A stretch of 42,764 bases of DNA from Clostridiales bacterium (lineage in GTDB: Bacteria > Bacillota > Clostridia > Saccharofermentanales > Saccharofermentanaceae). The notes under the pieces were generated by a model. The model ran no database searches, had not been told where the DNA came from, and saw only the letters and a program-made list of their open reading frames with translations. Position numbers and translations under genes: made by a program. The stretch lies in NCBI GenBank assembly GCA_017545245.1, contig JAFWPB010000027.1:1-42764 (forward strand), written 5' to 3'. Positions 1 to 7,867 of this stretch are shown here, piece by piece; the first letter of the stretch is position 1, and each line of letters opens with the position of its first letter.

Positions 1-1
1 C

Positions 2-67
2 AATAAGGGGAAGAGTGTGTTTTTTGTTGCCACCAAGGAAGAAGCAATCGAAATGCTGACAAAGTAA
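2..67 (+). CDS. C-terminal end of an unidentified protein (partial)
   Basis: An open frame enters from the left edge and ends at TAA 65-67, giving 21 residues that finish EEAIEMLTK. The rest of the gene lies outside the window, so no function can be assigned. It is followed 53 nt later by a strong hairpin terminator, which fits a real gene end. Confidence 0.45.
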   Translation, partial: NKGKSVFFVATKEEAIEMLTK

Positions 68-120
68 ATTCAAATTTGTCGGGCTGAAGTTGGCGTGTTC
101 TATCAGGAATAAAGTTGACT

Positions 121-149
121 AAGCCCGAGAGCAATCTCGGGCTTATATA
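121..149. terminator. Bidirectional hairpin terminator
   Basis: Perfect 10-bp inverted repeat AAGCCCGAGA / TCTCGGGCTT around a GCAA tetraloop (121-144), followed by a T/A-rich tail. It sits between the convergent partial gene on the left and the zinc-ribbon gene on the minus strand, so it can serve both. Confidence 0.85.
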
Positions 150-153
150 TGCC

Positions 154-1179
154 TTAATATTGGGATTGTCTTTTCTTCCACTGGATGTATTTAACTCGTA
201 GGTGTTCCAGATCACTTTCAATAGATGAATCGAAGTAAATGTGGGCTTCTGAAAAGGCTTGCCTGATAATCTTGAGAGTTTCATTCTCAGGAATCTGACC
301 TGGAATACTTACATAGGTGATGTTATTTAGTTCGCAGATGTATTTCTTAACTGAAAGAACCTTGCTGGAGCAGCATACATCGATCGCCAGACCAATATCA
401 GGAACCAAGGCTGTTATAGGGATTCCTACCGGCTCTTCTGAGTCTGTTATTACTCTAAGTCCCTGTTGCCCTGCATAGTAAATGGTAGCCAGTTGTGGAA
501 GAAGATACCAAAAGTCCTTGGCGAGCTTCTTGTTAACAAGTCTTTGTTCACGCAGTTCTTTTATCTTTTGAGCTATGCAAAAAGGACATATGCGTCCTTT
601 GGCTCTAGCATTAACTACGGCCTGGTATTCATTTCCGCACTTGCTGCAATGCCACCAAACATTGGAGCGGTTCTTATATGTAATTGTCTCAGGAGATATC
701 CCTTTATTCTTATCTGACCATTCAGATATCAGATCAGGGTGAGTCGTAGCAAGGTCGTTGAATCCTTTCCAGACTCGTTGACCCGCACAATAAGGGCAGC
801 CGTGGCCTTCGGTCCTGTCAGCAACACGAGCTTTCCATTCATGTTCATTCTCACATATCCAAAGGACTTCTGCATTTGAGCGCGAAGACACCTCAGAAGG
901 ACTCTGCTTATTCTTAGGGGACCATGTCTTGGCAATCTCAGGAAAAAGCGTCTGAAGGTCGTTGTAGCCTTCTAAGACAGATCTATGCTCACAGTATGGG
1001 CATTTGCTTCCTTTTAGAGCTCTGTTTTTAATAGTAGCTTCCCATGAATGACCCTTCTCGCAGGTCCACCATACCTTCTTATGAGATCCGCTGGAGACAT
1101 CTGAAGGAGAGAGTTCATTACTTGTTCCCCACTGGGGCACAAGTTCAGGGTGCTCTTCCGCCAGTGACTTTCGCTTCAT
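154..1179 (-). CDS. Zinc-ribbon repeat protein with a C-terminal domain of unknown role
   Basis: 341 residues. Three tandem treble-clef or zinc-ribbon units are visible, each ending in CPYC or CPFC and preceded by a W-x-C-x(2-3)-[GE]-H/N-E/S-W type segment; this resembles the DUF4379 'probable zinc-ribbon' family. About 130 residues follow without cysteine pairs, including a VPDIGLAIDVCCSSK stretch that could be a nuclease-like fold (inference). The ATG at 1179 is preferred over the GTG at 1200 because the stop of the upstream small ORF overlaps it as ATGA, which implies translational coupling. Proteins of this type are usually accessory, often on mobile elements, which fits its place beside an integrase. 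Confidence 0.7.
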   Translation of the reverse strand: MKRKSLAEEHPELVPQWGTSNELSPSDVSSGSHKKVWWTCEKGHSWEATIKNRALKGSKCPYCEHRSVLEGYNDLQTLFPEIAKTWSPKNKQSPSEVSSRSNAEVLWICENEHEWKARVADRTEGHGCPYCAGQRVWKGFNDLATTHPDLISEWSDKNKGISPETITYKNRSNVWWHCSKCGNEYQAVVNARAKGRICPFCIAQKIKELREQRLVNKKLAKDFWYLLPQLATIYYAGQQGLRVITDSEEPVGIPITALVPDIGLAIDVCCSSKVLSVKKYICELNNITYVSIPGQIPENETLKIIRQAFSEAHIYFDSSIESDLEHLRVKYIQWKKRQSQY

Positions 1180-1325
1180 ATCGGAAGATCGTCGATACAC
1201 ATATAGTAGACGCCAATTCTCTTGATCTGATCCTCGACGCTGTATCTTTGCTTATCCACCCGGAACAGTTTTCTTCTGAGCTTGGCCAGAATTAGTGCTA
1301 GGGTGCCACCCCAAATAATAATCAT
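1176..1325 (-). CDS. Small protein of 49 residues coupled to the zinc-ribbon gene
   Basis: The ATG at 1325 has an excellent ribosome site (GGGAGG, 8 nt before the start). The product begins MIIIWGGTLALILAKLRRK, which looks like a short hydrophobic N-terminal segment followed by a basic, soluble tail. Its TGA overlaps the ATG of the zinc-ribbon gene (ATGA), a typical sign of a coupled operon. No family is recognised. It could be a membrane anchor or simply a leader peptide that controls translation of the next gene. Confidence 0.6.
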   Translation of the reverse strand: MIIIWGGTLALILAKLRRKLFRVDKQRYSVEDQIKRIGVYYMCIDDLPI

Positions 1326-1788
1326 ATTCTTAACCTCCCATTCTCAAATTAAGAATACGGAGCCGGCCAGATAATTACCAATGTGCGATTGAAAGCTGAA
1401 AAATCGCCGAGTAAACGAGACTTGGTCTAACAAATCCTTACTATAGTTGACATAACCCATACAAAAGCTTACAAAAATATGTCACGAGGCTTATTTCCTC
1501 GTGACATATGGAAAAGTACTTTTTGCAAATGTGCGATTTTACAAGGGTTTGGGAGGATTGGCACCCAATTGGCATCCTTTTGGCATCCTAAGCGGCATCC
1601 TTCAAATCCGAAAACCCAATAAAATCAAGGGTTTCAAGACTTATTAGTCCTTCAAAGATTTCATGGTCGGGAACACAAACTAGAACACTTATGCAGTCGC
1701 TACTGGGTCAATATTGGGACAGTTGCCAATATATACTTGAGATGAGAGAAGATAGAAACTACATAGTTCAGTACAAAGGAGGGATATC
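1326..1788. other. Intergenic region of the element, upstream of integrase
   Basis: 463 nt without a gene I can support. It holds the 1477-1509 hairpin and three direct copies of GGCATCCT at 1571, 1582 and 1594, spaced 11 and 12 nt, so roughly on one helix face. Such short phased repeats beside an integrase may be arm-type recombinase or excisionase sites (inference). The last 15 nt carry the integrase ribosome site. Confidence 0.5.
1477..1509 (-). terminator. Perfect 13-bp hairpin with T-run on the minus strand
   Basis: ATATGTCACGAGG / CCTCGTGACATAT with a 7-nt loop. Read on the minus strand it is followed by TTTTTG, so it could terminate or attenuate leftward transcription toward the 1325 gene. 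It could also be a protein-binding site of the integrated element. Confidence 0.5.
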
Positions 1789-2967
1789 ATGCGCATTGAA
1801 AAAAGAAACGAAACATATAAAATCATCGTAAGTTGTGGTTACGAAAATGGTAAGCATATCAGACGACAAACCACCTTTGTCCCACCCAAAGGGCTTACTG
1901 CAAAGCAGGAGAAAAAAGCAGTACTTGAGTTCGCTGAACAGTATGAGCGCAAGATCAAGGGCGGCGCAAACATCCAATATACCAAGATGACTTTCAAGTC
2001 CTTCTGCTATGATCTTTACACGAAAAATCATCTGGAAACTCTGAAGCCCAAAACTGCAAGCGGATACCAGACCATAATGGAAAGCAGACTGATTCCATAC
2101 TTTGGAGACATGCTCCTGCGAAATATCACGCCTCTTGACATTCGCTCTTGGCTGTCCAGCCTAGAAAGAAAAGACGGAAGTGAAAAGGATCTTTCCCGTA
2201 ACAGTGCCGGAGTATGGTTCCGGACACTGTCAGCCATTCTTGGGAAAGCCTATGAGTGGGAACTAATAGATGAAAATCCGTGCAAGCGTGTTAAGACACC
2301 GGCTAAACCTCAATCTGAGGTTAATGCCTTGCAACTCGAAGATTTCAAGAGAATCATAGAGAAGCTTCCGAATTATGAAGACAATCGTGCACGTCTATTT
2401 GTCCGTCTAGTTCTCAACACGGGCATTCGCGAAGCAGAAGCCGCCGGTTTGGAATGGCGTGACATTGACTTTGACAATCAGCAGATTTCAATAAAGCGAA
2501 CCTCTCAATACATCCCCGGCAAGGGAATGGTGGAAACGACACCCAAGAGCAAGACTTCGATTCGGACAATTCCTATTTCCGAAACTCTAGTTGCGGAATT
2601 ACGAGAGTATAAGCTATGACAAGATGAACAAATTAAATCCATCGAGGATTTGTACGAAGGACAGAATGGTAACAGAACAAGGTTATTTACAACTTGGACC
2701 GGCGCTCCGATTTTCGACAGTACACTTCGCGGTTGGCTGAAAAAGTTTCTTGCGTGGTGTGATGTTCCAAAGGTAACCGTTCATGGACTTCGACACACAT
2801 TTGCAAGTATTTTGATTACAGATGGTACAGATCCGAGGACAGCTGCCGCACTTTTAGGACACAGCTCACCAGCGCTTGTGATGAATATCTATGCTAATCC
2901 ACAAGAAGTAGCAAAGAAGAAAGCCATGAACAGATTGGATCGACACTTCAACCCTGATCAGCAGTGA
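1789..2967 (+). pseudogene. Tyrosine recombinase/integrase interrupted by one in-frame TGA
   Basis: A phage or Tn916-type tyrosine integrase: N-terminal arm-binding segment, SAM-like core-binding domain (about residues 65-170) and catalytic domain. The first frame stops at TGA 2617-2619 after 276 residues (ending LREYKL), but the same frame continues at once with QDEQIKSIEDLYEG and runs to 2967. The first catalytic Arg (LNTGIREAEAAGL) is before the stop. The HGLRHTF box, LLGHSS and the nucleophile Tyr (NIYAN) are after it, so the 276-residue product cannot cleave DNA. The stop probably replaces a Trp (TGG to TGA). Ribosome site AAAGGAGG precedes ATG 1789. Alternatives are UGA readthrough or a sequencing error. 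Confidence 0.85.
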
Positions 2968-2970
2968 CAA

Positions 2971-2992
2971 ATTTGGGGGCTATTTGGGGGCT
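2971..2992. repeat. 11-bp perfect tandem repeat beside the att site
   Basis: ATTTGGGGGCT occurs twice head to tail (2971-2981 and 2982-2992), directly after the integrase stop and about 120 nt before the tRNA fragment. Its place between int and att suggests a recombination accessory site, but this is inference. Confidence 0.55.
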
Positions 2993-3111
2993 ATCGTTGA
3001 AAAAAGTAATACAAACTTATACAAACATACGTTCGCCCGAAGTGCTACAACACGCTAAATTGCGCTATTTACAACCATGCTAATCCATGATAAGAAACAC
3101 CCAAAAAGTGT

Positions 3112-3156
3112 TTTGTAATCAGCAGGTCGCGAGTTCGAGTCTCGCAATCGGCTCCA
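3112..3156 (+). tRNA. 3' half of tRNA-Thr(TGT): attachment-site remnant
   Basis: The 45 nt cover part of the anticodon loop (TTTGTAA, anticodon TGT at 3114-3116), the variable region, the T arm GCGAG-TTCGAGT-CTCGC, the acceptor strand AATCGGC, discriminator T and encoded CCA (3154-3156). The matching 5' acceptor GCCGATT is not found in the upstream 100 nt, so the tRNA is incomplete. Tyrosine integrases commonly use tRNA 3' ends as attB. With the integrase next door, this is best read as the att copy at one end of an integrated element. Confidence 0.8.
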
Positions 3157-3161
3157 GAGAG

Positions 3162-3200
3162 AAAACCCCGATACCGCAATGGTTTCGGGGTTTCTTGTTT
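3162..3200 (+). terminator. Terminator after the tRNA fragment
   Basis: AAACCCCGA / TCGGGGTTT stem (3163-3171 and 3185-3193) followed by CTTGTTTCTTTT. It probably belonged to the original tRNA transcription unit and marks the start of host sequence. Confidence 0.75.
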
Positions 3201-3275
3201 CTTTTGACAGCCAATCAAAAATGGTCGATTGGCGCTAAATGTCCCCGTGATGATTTTCAATGTTTCTGTTTTTCA

Positions 3276-3695
3276 TCAGCCCCTAGACTCAAATGCTTTG
3301 TTATATATCTTTTCATACTTCTCAACATCAATTCCTGACTGAATCAAATCCTCACGGGTCTCAACCGTAAGAATGTCCATATTTTCACATCTAGGGATAC
3401 TGTGAATATCATTTATAAGTTTGTCATACTGTTCCTTATTAGGAACAGCTATATACTTACCATCCAAAGTTTTTCCGATTTCAATTTGACCACAAGAAAA
3501 TAACTTACTGCCATAAATGCAACTCATTCTGCTTACATTATACTGTGTCATTTGACGAAATATTATACTCTTCAGATCTTTCGGGGAAGTCTCTTGGATA
3601 TAAGATTCTGTGGCATTCTTGAAACTTCGTTTATTCTTTGAACCACTTTGACAGCCAACAACAAAACAAATAAGAGCAAGCGCCATGCTGATCAC
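3276..3695 (-). CDS. Small lipoprotein, start region apparently frameshifted
   Basis: 139 residues from a GTG at 3695, with a hydrophobic segment and lipobox-like FVVGC, then a soluble domain of unknown family. The GTG has no good ribosome site. A perfect one (AGGAGG, 7 nt) precedes ATG 3718-3720, but that ATG opens the wrong frame through a run of six A. With five A it would read MKKRNRRIVISMALALICFVVGC, a textbook lipoprotein signal joined to this frame. So the gene is either off by a one-base slip, phase variable, or carries a sequencing error. It lies just outside the att site. Confidence 0.6.
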   Translation of the reverse strand: MISMALALICFVVGCQSGSKNKRSFKNATESYIQETSPKDLKSIIFRQMTQYNVSRMSCIYGSKLFSCGQIEIGKTLDGKYIAVPNKEQYDKLINDIHSIPRCENMDILTVETREDLIQSGIDVEKYEKIYNKAFESRG

Positions 3696-3752
3696 TATAC
3701 GTCTGTTTCGCTTTTTTCATAACACTACCTCCTCACACGTTGGTAATACCAG

Positions 3753-3813
3753 ACATTTCGGAACTTTTCTATGACATTTCGACAACATTTCGGAACATTT
3801 CGGCAACATTTCG
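3753..3813. promoter_or_regulatory. Five helically phased ACATTTCG direct repeats
   Basis: ACATTTCG starts at 3753, 3774, 3785, 3795 and 3806, that is at spacings of 21, 11, 10 and 11 nt: one copy per helical turn with one turn skipped. It lies 33 nt upstream of the ATG of the minus-strand lipoprotein. Such 10-11-bp direct repeats are typical of OmpR/PhoB-type response regulator sites (established knowledge), but the regulator here is unknown. Confidence 0.65.
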
Positions 3814-3911
3814 ATTTGCATTTTGAAAACAATACGGCACGCCAAACCAATATTGGGACAGAGTCCGATTTACAATGTATGTAGCATAGCTGAAAAAGCG
3901 CCGTTAATCCT

Positions 3912-4115
3912 CTAAACAGAGAGAAACTGGAGTTGTCCGTCCTTAATCATCGGAATACCGGTCTCTTCAGGTGTTTCATTCTCGATAACAGAATTAGCAT
4001 ACTTATCGACGTACAGTTTCCCCTGATCTGCCCTGAGAATGTAGTCATACTTCATCCTGTCTTTTAATACATAACTCTTTTTTTGGATATAATCATTTAC
4101 AATGTAATATGTCAT
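3912..4115 (-). CDS. Hypothetical 67-residue protein
   Basis: A compact charged frame (MTYYIVNDYIQKKSYVLK... ending DGQLQFLSV) that reads like a small soluble protein, with no hydrophobic segment. No clear ribosome site precedes the ATG at 4115. It is divergent from the sigma factor gene. No family is recognised, and it may be a chance frame. Confidence 0.35.
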   Translation of the reverse strand: MTYYIVNDYIQKKSYVLKDRMKYDYILRADQGKLYVDKYANSVIENETPEETGIPMIKDGQLQFLSV

Positions 4116-4167
4116 CCAAAATGTTGATTAACATAGTGAGAGCTTTCAAACAAGAGGAGCATTATCT

Positions 4168-4725
4168 ATGGAAGATGGAGCAATAGTTGATCTGTATCTG
4201 GATAGAGATGAAGAGGCGATCCACCAAACTACGCTGAAATACGGGCGTCTTCTTCGTGCTGTCTCATACAAGATCACGCAAGACCATAACGTCGCAGAAG
4301 AATGCGAGAACGATACGTATATGGAGGCTTGGAAGCGGATTCCTCCCAGCGAGCCCAGAACGTATCTTCCGTCTTTCCTCGCGAAAATCACTCGCGCAAT
4401 CTCGATTAATTACTGTCTCCATTCGAAGCGCCAGAAACGCTTCGCTCATGTGGAAGAACTATCCACGGAACTCGAGCAATGTCTGGCATCAACAAATTCC
4501 GTGGAAAAAGAACTGGATGCTCAGGTGTTGATGGAAATGACGAACCGTTTCCTAAGAACACTGCCGGCTGAGAAAAGACAAATCTTCGTGCTCCGATACT
4601 TCTATTGCGAGGATTCGGAAACCATTGCCAGAAAATACGGATATTCCGTCAGCAAGGTGAATACCACAATGTTCCGAATCCGACAGGACCTACGTGCCTT
4701 TTTGAAACAGGAGGATGTACTATGA
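4168..4725 (+). CDS. ECF-type RNA polymerase sigma factor (left module)
   Basis: 185 residues. The sigma-70 region 2 is seen in the first ~90 residues (DLYLDRDEEAIHQTTLKYG..., then EECENDTYMEAWKRIPP). Region 4 near the C-terminus (LPAEKRQIFVLRYFY...SETIARKYGYSVSKVNTTMFRIRQDLR) carries the helix-turn-helix. Ribosome site GAGGAG lies 8 nt before ATG 4168. Its TGA overlaps the next ATG (ATGA at 4722-4725), so the following membrane protein is translationally coupled and is the likely anti-sigma factor. It is paralogous to the sigma gene at 7864-8424, which is arranged as a mirror image. Confidence 0.9.
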   Translation: MEDGAIVDLYLDRDEEAIHQTTLKYGRLLRAVSYKITQDHNVAEECENDTYMEAWKRIPPSEPRTYLPSFLAKITRAISINYCLHSKRQKRFAHVEELSTELEQCLASTNSVEKELDAQVLMEMTNRFLRTLPAEKRQIFVLRYFYCEDSETIARKYGYSVSKVNTTMFRIRQDLRAFLKQEDVL

Positions 4726-5678
4726 GCGGAGACGAATTTCTTAAGGCAATGTCCAATCTTGATGATGATTTTGTCATGGAGGTCATGCCTCAAACAGAGA
4801 TAATAATAAGCGACGCAAAACGTCGTGTGAAGTGGCAGGTCGTTGCTATTGCGGCCGCTTGTCTGGCCATTGTGGGCGGCAGTGTCCTGGCAGCGAACTA
4901 CTTTGCAGGAAAAGAAGAGAAAGAAGCGACGACTCCGGTCTCAAATCAGACTGCCGCAGAAATCGGTATAGAGGAAACAAACACTGAGTCTGCAAAGGTA
5001 ACGGATGAGCTGAACACAGGCAAGGAAGAAACTGTCCAGGAGACAAAGGATCACATGAAGGATGCCAAGGCAAGCGAGTCAAACCTCGTGAGCGAGAAGA
5101 TTAACAGAGAAAACTGCCTGTATGTTTCCAGCATAGGTGATCTGGCCAAGGTGTACAGTTCGACTGATGAACTGGAAAGGGATGCTGATCTGATCGTGGT
5201 GGGGAAAGTAATCCGTCAGAAGAACACTTTTGAGACGCATCTCGTATCCCAGTTCGCCTGGATCGAAATTGAGGAAGTGAGAACCGGAAGTGCCAACATC
5301 GGCGATACGATCCTGATCCAACAGATAGGTGGATATGCAACATACAAAGAATGGATCGAAAACACACAGTTTGAAGGAAAGCCAGGCGATGGAGATCCGA
5401 CGATTGACGAAAATCAGATAACGGCATATGGTATTGACGGTTACTATCCCGTGGTAGAAGGAGACAGGGTTCTTCTTTACCTAAAAGAGACCGGGGATAC
5501 ATTTGAGCTGGAAAACAGCAAAATATACGTCCCGGTCGGCACATACTTCGGTGTATTCTACTGGTGCGAAGACCGAAACCAATTTGTATTTCCTCAGCCT
5601 TATTACTTCGGGAACGAAAAAAATGCAGGTCCATGGGAAGATCATCTGAAAGATGATCCGTTCATGACAGAATCATAA
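4722..5678 (+). CDS. Membrane-anchored probable anti-sigma factor
   Basis: 318 residues from ATG 4722 (GAGG 6 nt upstream, overlapping the sigma stop). A short cytoplasmic N-terminus of about 38 residues (FLKAMSNLDDDFVMEVMP) precedes one membrane segment (about 39-60). Then comes a Thr/Glu-rich linker to residue ~115 and an extracellular domain with SSTDELERDADLIVVGKVI. The N-terminal motif [NY]-[LI]-D-D-x-F-[VI]-x-E also occurs in the partner of the right-hand sigma factor. Single-pass proteins coupled to ECF sigma genes in Clostridia are usually anti-sigma factors; the binding itself is inferred. Confidence 0.75.
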   Translation: MSGDEFLKAMSNLDDDFVMEVMPQTEIIISDAKRRVKWQVVAIAAACLAIVGGSVLAANYFAGKEEKEATTPVSNQTAAEIGIEETNTESAKVTDELNTGKEETVQETKDHMKDAKASESNLVSEKINRENCLYVSSIGDLAKVYSSTDELERDADLIVVGKVIRQKNTFETHLVSQFAWIEIEEVRTGSANIGDTILIQQIGGYATYKEWIENTQFEGKPGDGDPTIDENQITAYGIDGYYPVVEGDRVLLYLKETGDTFELENSKIYVPVGTYFGVFYWCEDRNQFVFPQPYYFGNEKNAGPWEDHLKDDPFMTES

Positions 5679-5695
5679 GAAGGAGATGAAACATA

Positions 5696-6163
5696 ATGAG
5701 AAAAGCCGCATTTATTTTATCCATTGTTGTAATAAGTTGCCTGATTCTTTGTTCATGCTCCAAATCGAAAAAGAAGAAGGATTATGCCCCTGTTAATGAG
5801 GGAGTCGGAACGATGGACATTGCCTTATATGTGACCGGAGACACTCAGAAAGTCACTGTAGAATTTGAAAACCGCGATGATGAGACCTGGTGGCACTTCG
5901 GCGAGTACTATGAACTTGAGATCATGATAGACGGAGTCTGGTATTATGTTCCCGGCGAGGATTATTGCGTTCACGATTTGGCACATGTGCTTGCTCCGGG
6001 ACAACGGGACTCATTAACATATAGTCTGACTCCATTCGGCAAGCTTGACTCTGGTGATTATAGAATCGCATGTGGAGGATTAGGCGATAAAACAAACAAC
6101 TACTACGCATATTTCCACATCACGGACAAAAATGAATTTGTCGGTACAACACCTACGGAGTAA
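5696..6163 (+). CDS. Lipoprotein with Ig-like (Big_14-type) domain
   Basis: 155 residues. Signal peptide with lipobox LILCSC, a Lys-rich linker (KSKKKKD), then a single beta-rich domain. Its VTVEFENRDDETWWHFGEYYELEI, DGVWYYVPG and LAPGQRDSLTYSL segments match what I know of the Big_14 family of Lachnospiraceae lipoproteins. Ribosome site AAGGAG is 9 nt before the ATG. It is the third gene of the left sigma/anti-sigma module, 17 nt after the anti-sigma stop. The protein is probably displayed on the outer face of the membrane; its ligand is unknown. Confidence 0.75.
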   Translation: MRKAAFILSIVVISCLILCSCSKSKKKKDYAPVNEGVGTMDIALYVTGDTQKVTVEFENRDDETWWHFGEYYELEIMIDGVWYYVPGEDYCVHDLAHVLAPGQRDSLTYSLTPFGKLDSGDYRIACGGLGDKTNNYYAYFHITDKNEFVGTTPTE

Positions 6164-6180
6164 TCTACATTACCCCCACA

Positions 6181-6813
6181 TTACTGACTTCCGGTATAAT
6201 TGTCCCGAATATACTTCTCCTGTTCCTGTAACGATGGTATCTCCGACTCATCGACCTGTCCAATCGCCTTTGCCGAGTATATCGTGCTGACCTGCCCAGG
6301 ATAAGACGCCAGGAAGTACCCGTCAAATTCGATCTGCAAGATCGAACCCTGCACAAGATTCTTCCGAATCTCTTCATCAATATCCTCATCTGTTAGCATG
6401 ATGCAGTTGTTGTAATCCGTCACACCGTCTTCCCGCTTACACACGTATATCACCGAAGCATTTGAGAACAGATATACCAGTTCCTGTGTATAGGACACAT
6501 ACATCTCTTCAATCTTATTCGTATCATCTGGGCGTGCTCCGACGACGATGTATTTATCTCCGCACTTCCATACAGCAGAAGCACCGTAACTTTTGCTTGT
6601 ATCCGAATTGCCCCACGCATCGATGAGATCCTCATAATCAAAGTCGAAGTTTTTTATGCCATGCGGATCTGGATCGTTTCTATGTTCTTTCAGAAACTCC
6701 TCTCTCGTCGGAACCTTCGATTTCTTCTTACAAGCGGGAAAAGCACTTGCCACCGATACAATGAGAGCTATCGACAGTATCTTCACTACTATAGATTCTG
6801 TTGTCTTCTTCAT
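6181..6813 (-). CDS. Lipoprotein of the right sigma module
   Basis: 210 residues from ATG 6813, chosen because AAAGGAGG lies 7-8 nt upstream. Signal peptide MKKTTESIVVKILSIALIVS ends in the lipobox SAFPAC, followed by a Lys-rich stretch and a soluble domain of unknown family (YEDLIDAWGNSD..., VYLFSNASVIYVCKREDG). It overlaps nothing and follows the anti-sigma gene by 19 nt, mirroring the lipoprotein of the left module, although the two soluble domains do not look alike. It carries the repeated motif AAAAGCACTTG at 6739-6749 within its signal region. Confidence 0.7.
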   Translation of the reverse strand: MKKTTESIVVKILSIALIVSVASAFPACKKKSKVPTREEFLKEHRNDPDPHGIKNFDFDYEDLIDAWGNSDTSKSYGASAVWKCGDKYIVVGARPDDTNKIEEMYVSYTQELVYLFSNASVIYVCKREDGVTDYNNCIMLTDEDIDEEIRKNLVQGSILQIEFDGYFLASYPGQVSTIYSAKAIGQVDESEIPSLQEQEKYIRDNYTGSQ

Positions 6814-6832
6814 ATAGATCTCCTCCTTTATT

Positions 6833-7867
6833 CTACTCATCACCAACATCAACTTTTCCATCTTCGGTATTCCAAGTAAACCTATACCCATGAGTCGGAT
6901 CTGCCTTGAAGTTCGAGAGTTGCTCACCGGTCAGATACCCGGTCACAGTAAACCCGTTATACACGTGGTATCCATACTGCCCATCCAGGACGTAGTATTC
7001 ATTATCATAAACCTCTGGAAGCGGAATCATCTCAATACTATAACCTATCAAAAGAAGTCTCTCCATTTCCTTTTGAACATCTTCTTTGATTCGGTCTCCG
7101 AACAGTTCAATTAACCGCTTTCCACTCACACTATCGGGATACGCAGCCTGAATCTCTTCAAATCGTCTCTTCGCTTCAAGATATTCGTCCTGTGTCTCTT
7201 TCGTTTGTGTCTTCGACCAGTATTCTTCAATAAAGATCTCTTCCAGGCAAATTTCCCCGAGGTCATCCTGCTTCTCAATCGCCCACTGCTCTTCTTTCGT
7301 ATACTGAGGCAAATAAATATCATATAACCAGTGTCCGAATTCCTGATTAAATAAAGCTATCATCGGGTCTTTGGCACAGGCTTCGTATTTCGCATCCTCG
7401 TCTGAACAATACTGGTCAACATACTCGAACCGGCAAACCATAATTGTCACCGCAAAATATTTGTCCCTATTCTCTGTTTCTTCAATCTCTTGCTTCAGTT
7501 GATGCGGCATCATGATCTCCCCGGCGGAAGCTCCTTCCATCTCATCCTGGCAATAGCCTGCTGATTCATCCGGTGCGAAAAGCACTTGTTCTTGGACAAT
7601 AGCCGGACTCGTTACCGCTACTGTTGCTTCCGTACTAGTAACAAACGGAACAGTCTCTTCGAGACCGGATTCAGGGTTAGTGCTCTTCGTTTTCATAACA
7701 GTGCTTCTCACAAGAAAGAATACGCCGGCAACAGCAAGAAAAGCGGCCGCGATCCCGGCGTAGAACACCCATGTCACAGGTTTCCGCGACCTACGATATG
7801 TCGCCGCTTCTGCAATAAATGCATCATCTATATAAGCAAAGACCTCAAACAGACATTCCTTTTTCAT
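6833..7867 (-). CDS. Membrane-anchored probable anti-sigma factor (right module)
   Basis: 344 residues. The cytoplasmic N-terminus (MKKECLFEVFAYIDDAFIAE) is followed by one membrane segment at about 31-53 and a large extracellular region with many acidic residues. That region includes a predicted helical part around EEYWSKTQTKETQDEYLEAKR. The ATG at 7867 overlaps the stop of the sigma gene (ATGA). The position, topology and IDDAFIAE motif parallel the protein at 4722-5678. What the extracellular domain senses is unknown. Motif AAAAGCACTTG sits at 7578-7588. Confidence 0.75.
   Translation of the reverse strand: MKKECLFEVFAYIDDAFIAEAATYRRSRKPVTWVFYAGIAAAFLAVAGVFFLVRSTVMKTKSTNPESGLEETVPFVTSTEATVAVTSPAIVQEQVLFAPDESAGYCQDEMEGASAGEIMMPHQLKQEIEETENRDKYFAVTIMVCRFEYVDQYCSDEDAKYEACAKDPMIALFNQEFGHWLYDIYLPQYTKEEQWAIEKQDDLGEICLEEIFIEEYWSKTQTKETQDEYLEAKRRFEEIQAAYPDSVSGKRLIELFGDRIKEDVQKEMERLLLIGYSIEMIPLPEVYDNEYYVLDGQYGYHVYNGFTVTGYLTGEQLSNFKADPTHGYRFTWNTEDGKVDVGDE

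Larger units (their letters stand above)
2968..3275. other. Att-side intergenic region
   Basis: 308 nt without a supported protein gene. It contains the ATTTGGGGGCT tandem repeat, an AT-rich stretch with repeated TACAAAC, the tRNA-Thr 3' fragment and a terminator. Open frames through the tRNA segment on either strand are shadows of the RNA sequence. Confidence 0.6.

Noticed and set aside
3069..3260. 63-residue minus-strand frame with GADCETRTRDLLITKH
   Set aside because: This is the usual false frame produced by reading a tRNA 3' end backwards.
1709..3861. Exact 14-mer CAATATTGGGACAG at 1709 and 3848 flanking the integrase
   Set aside because: In 43 kb several exact 14-mer pairs are expected by chance, and no longer similarity surrounds it.
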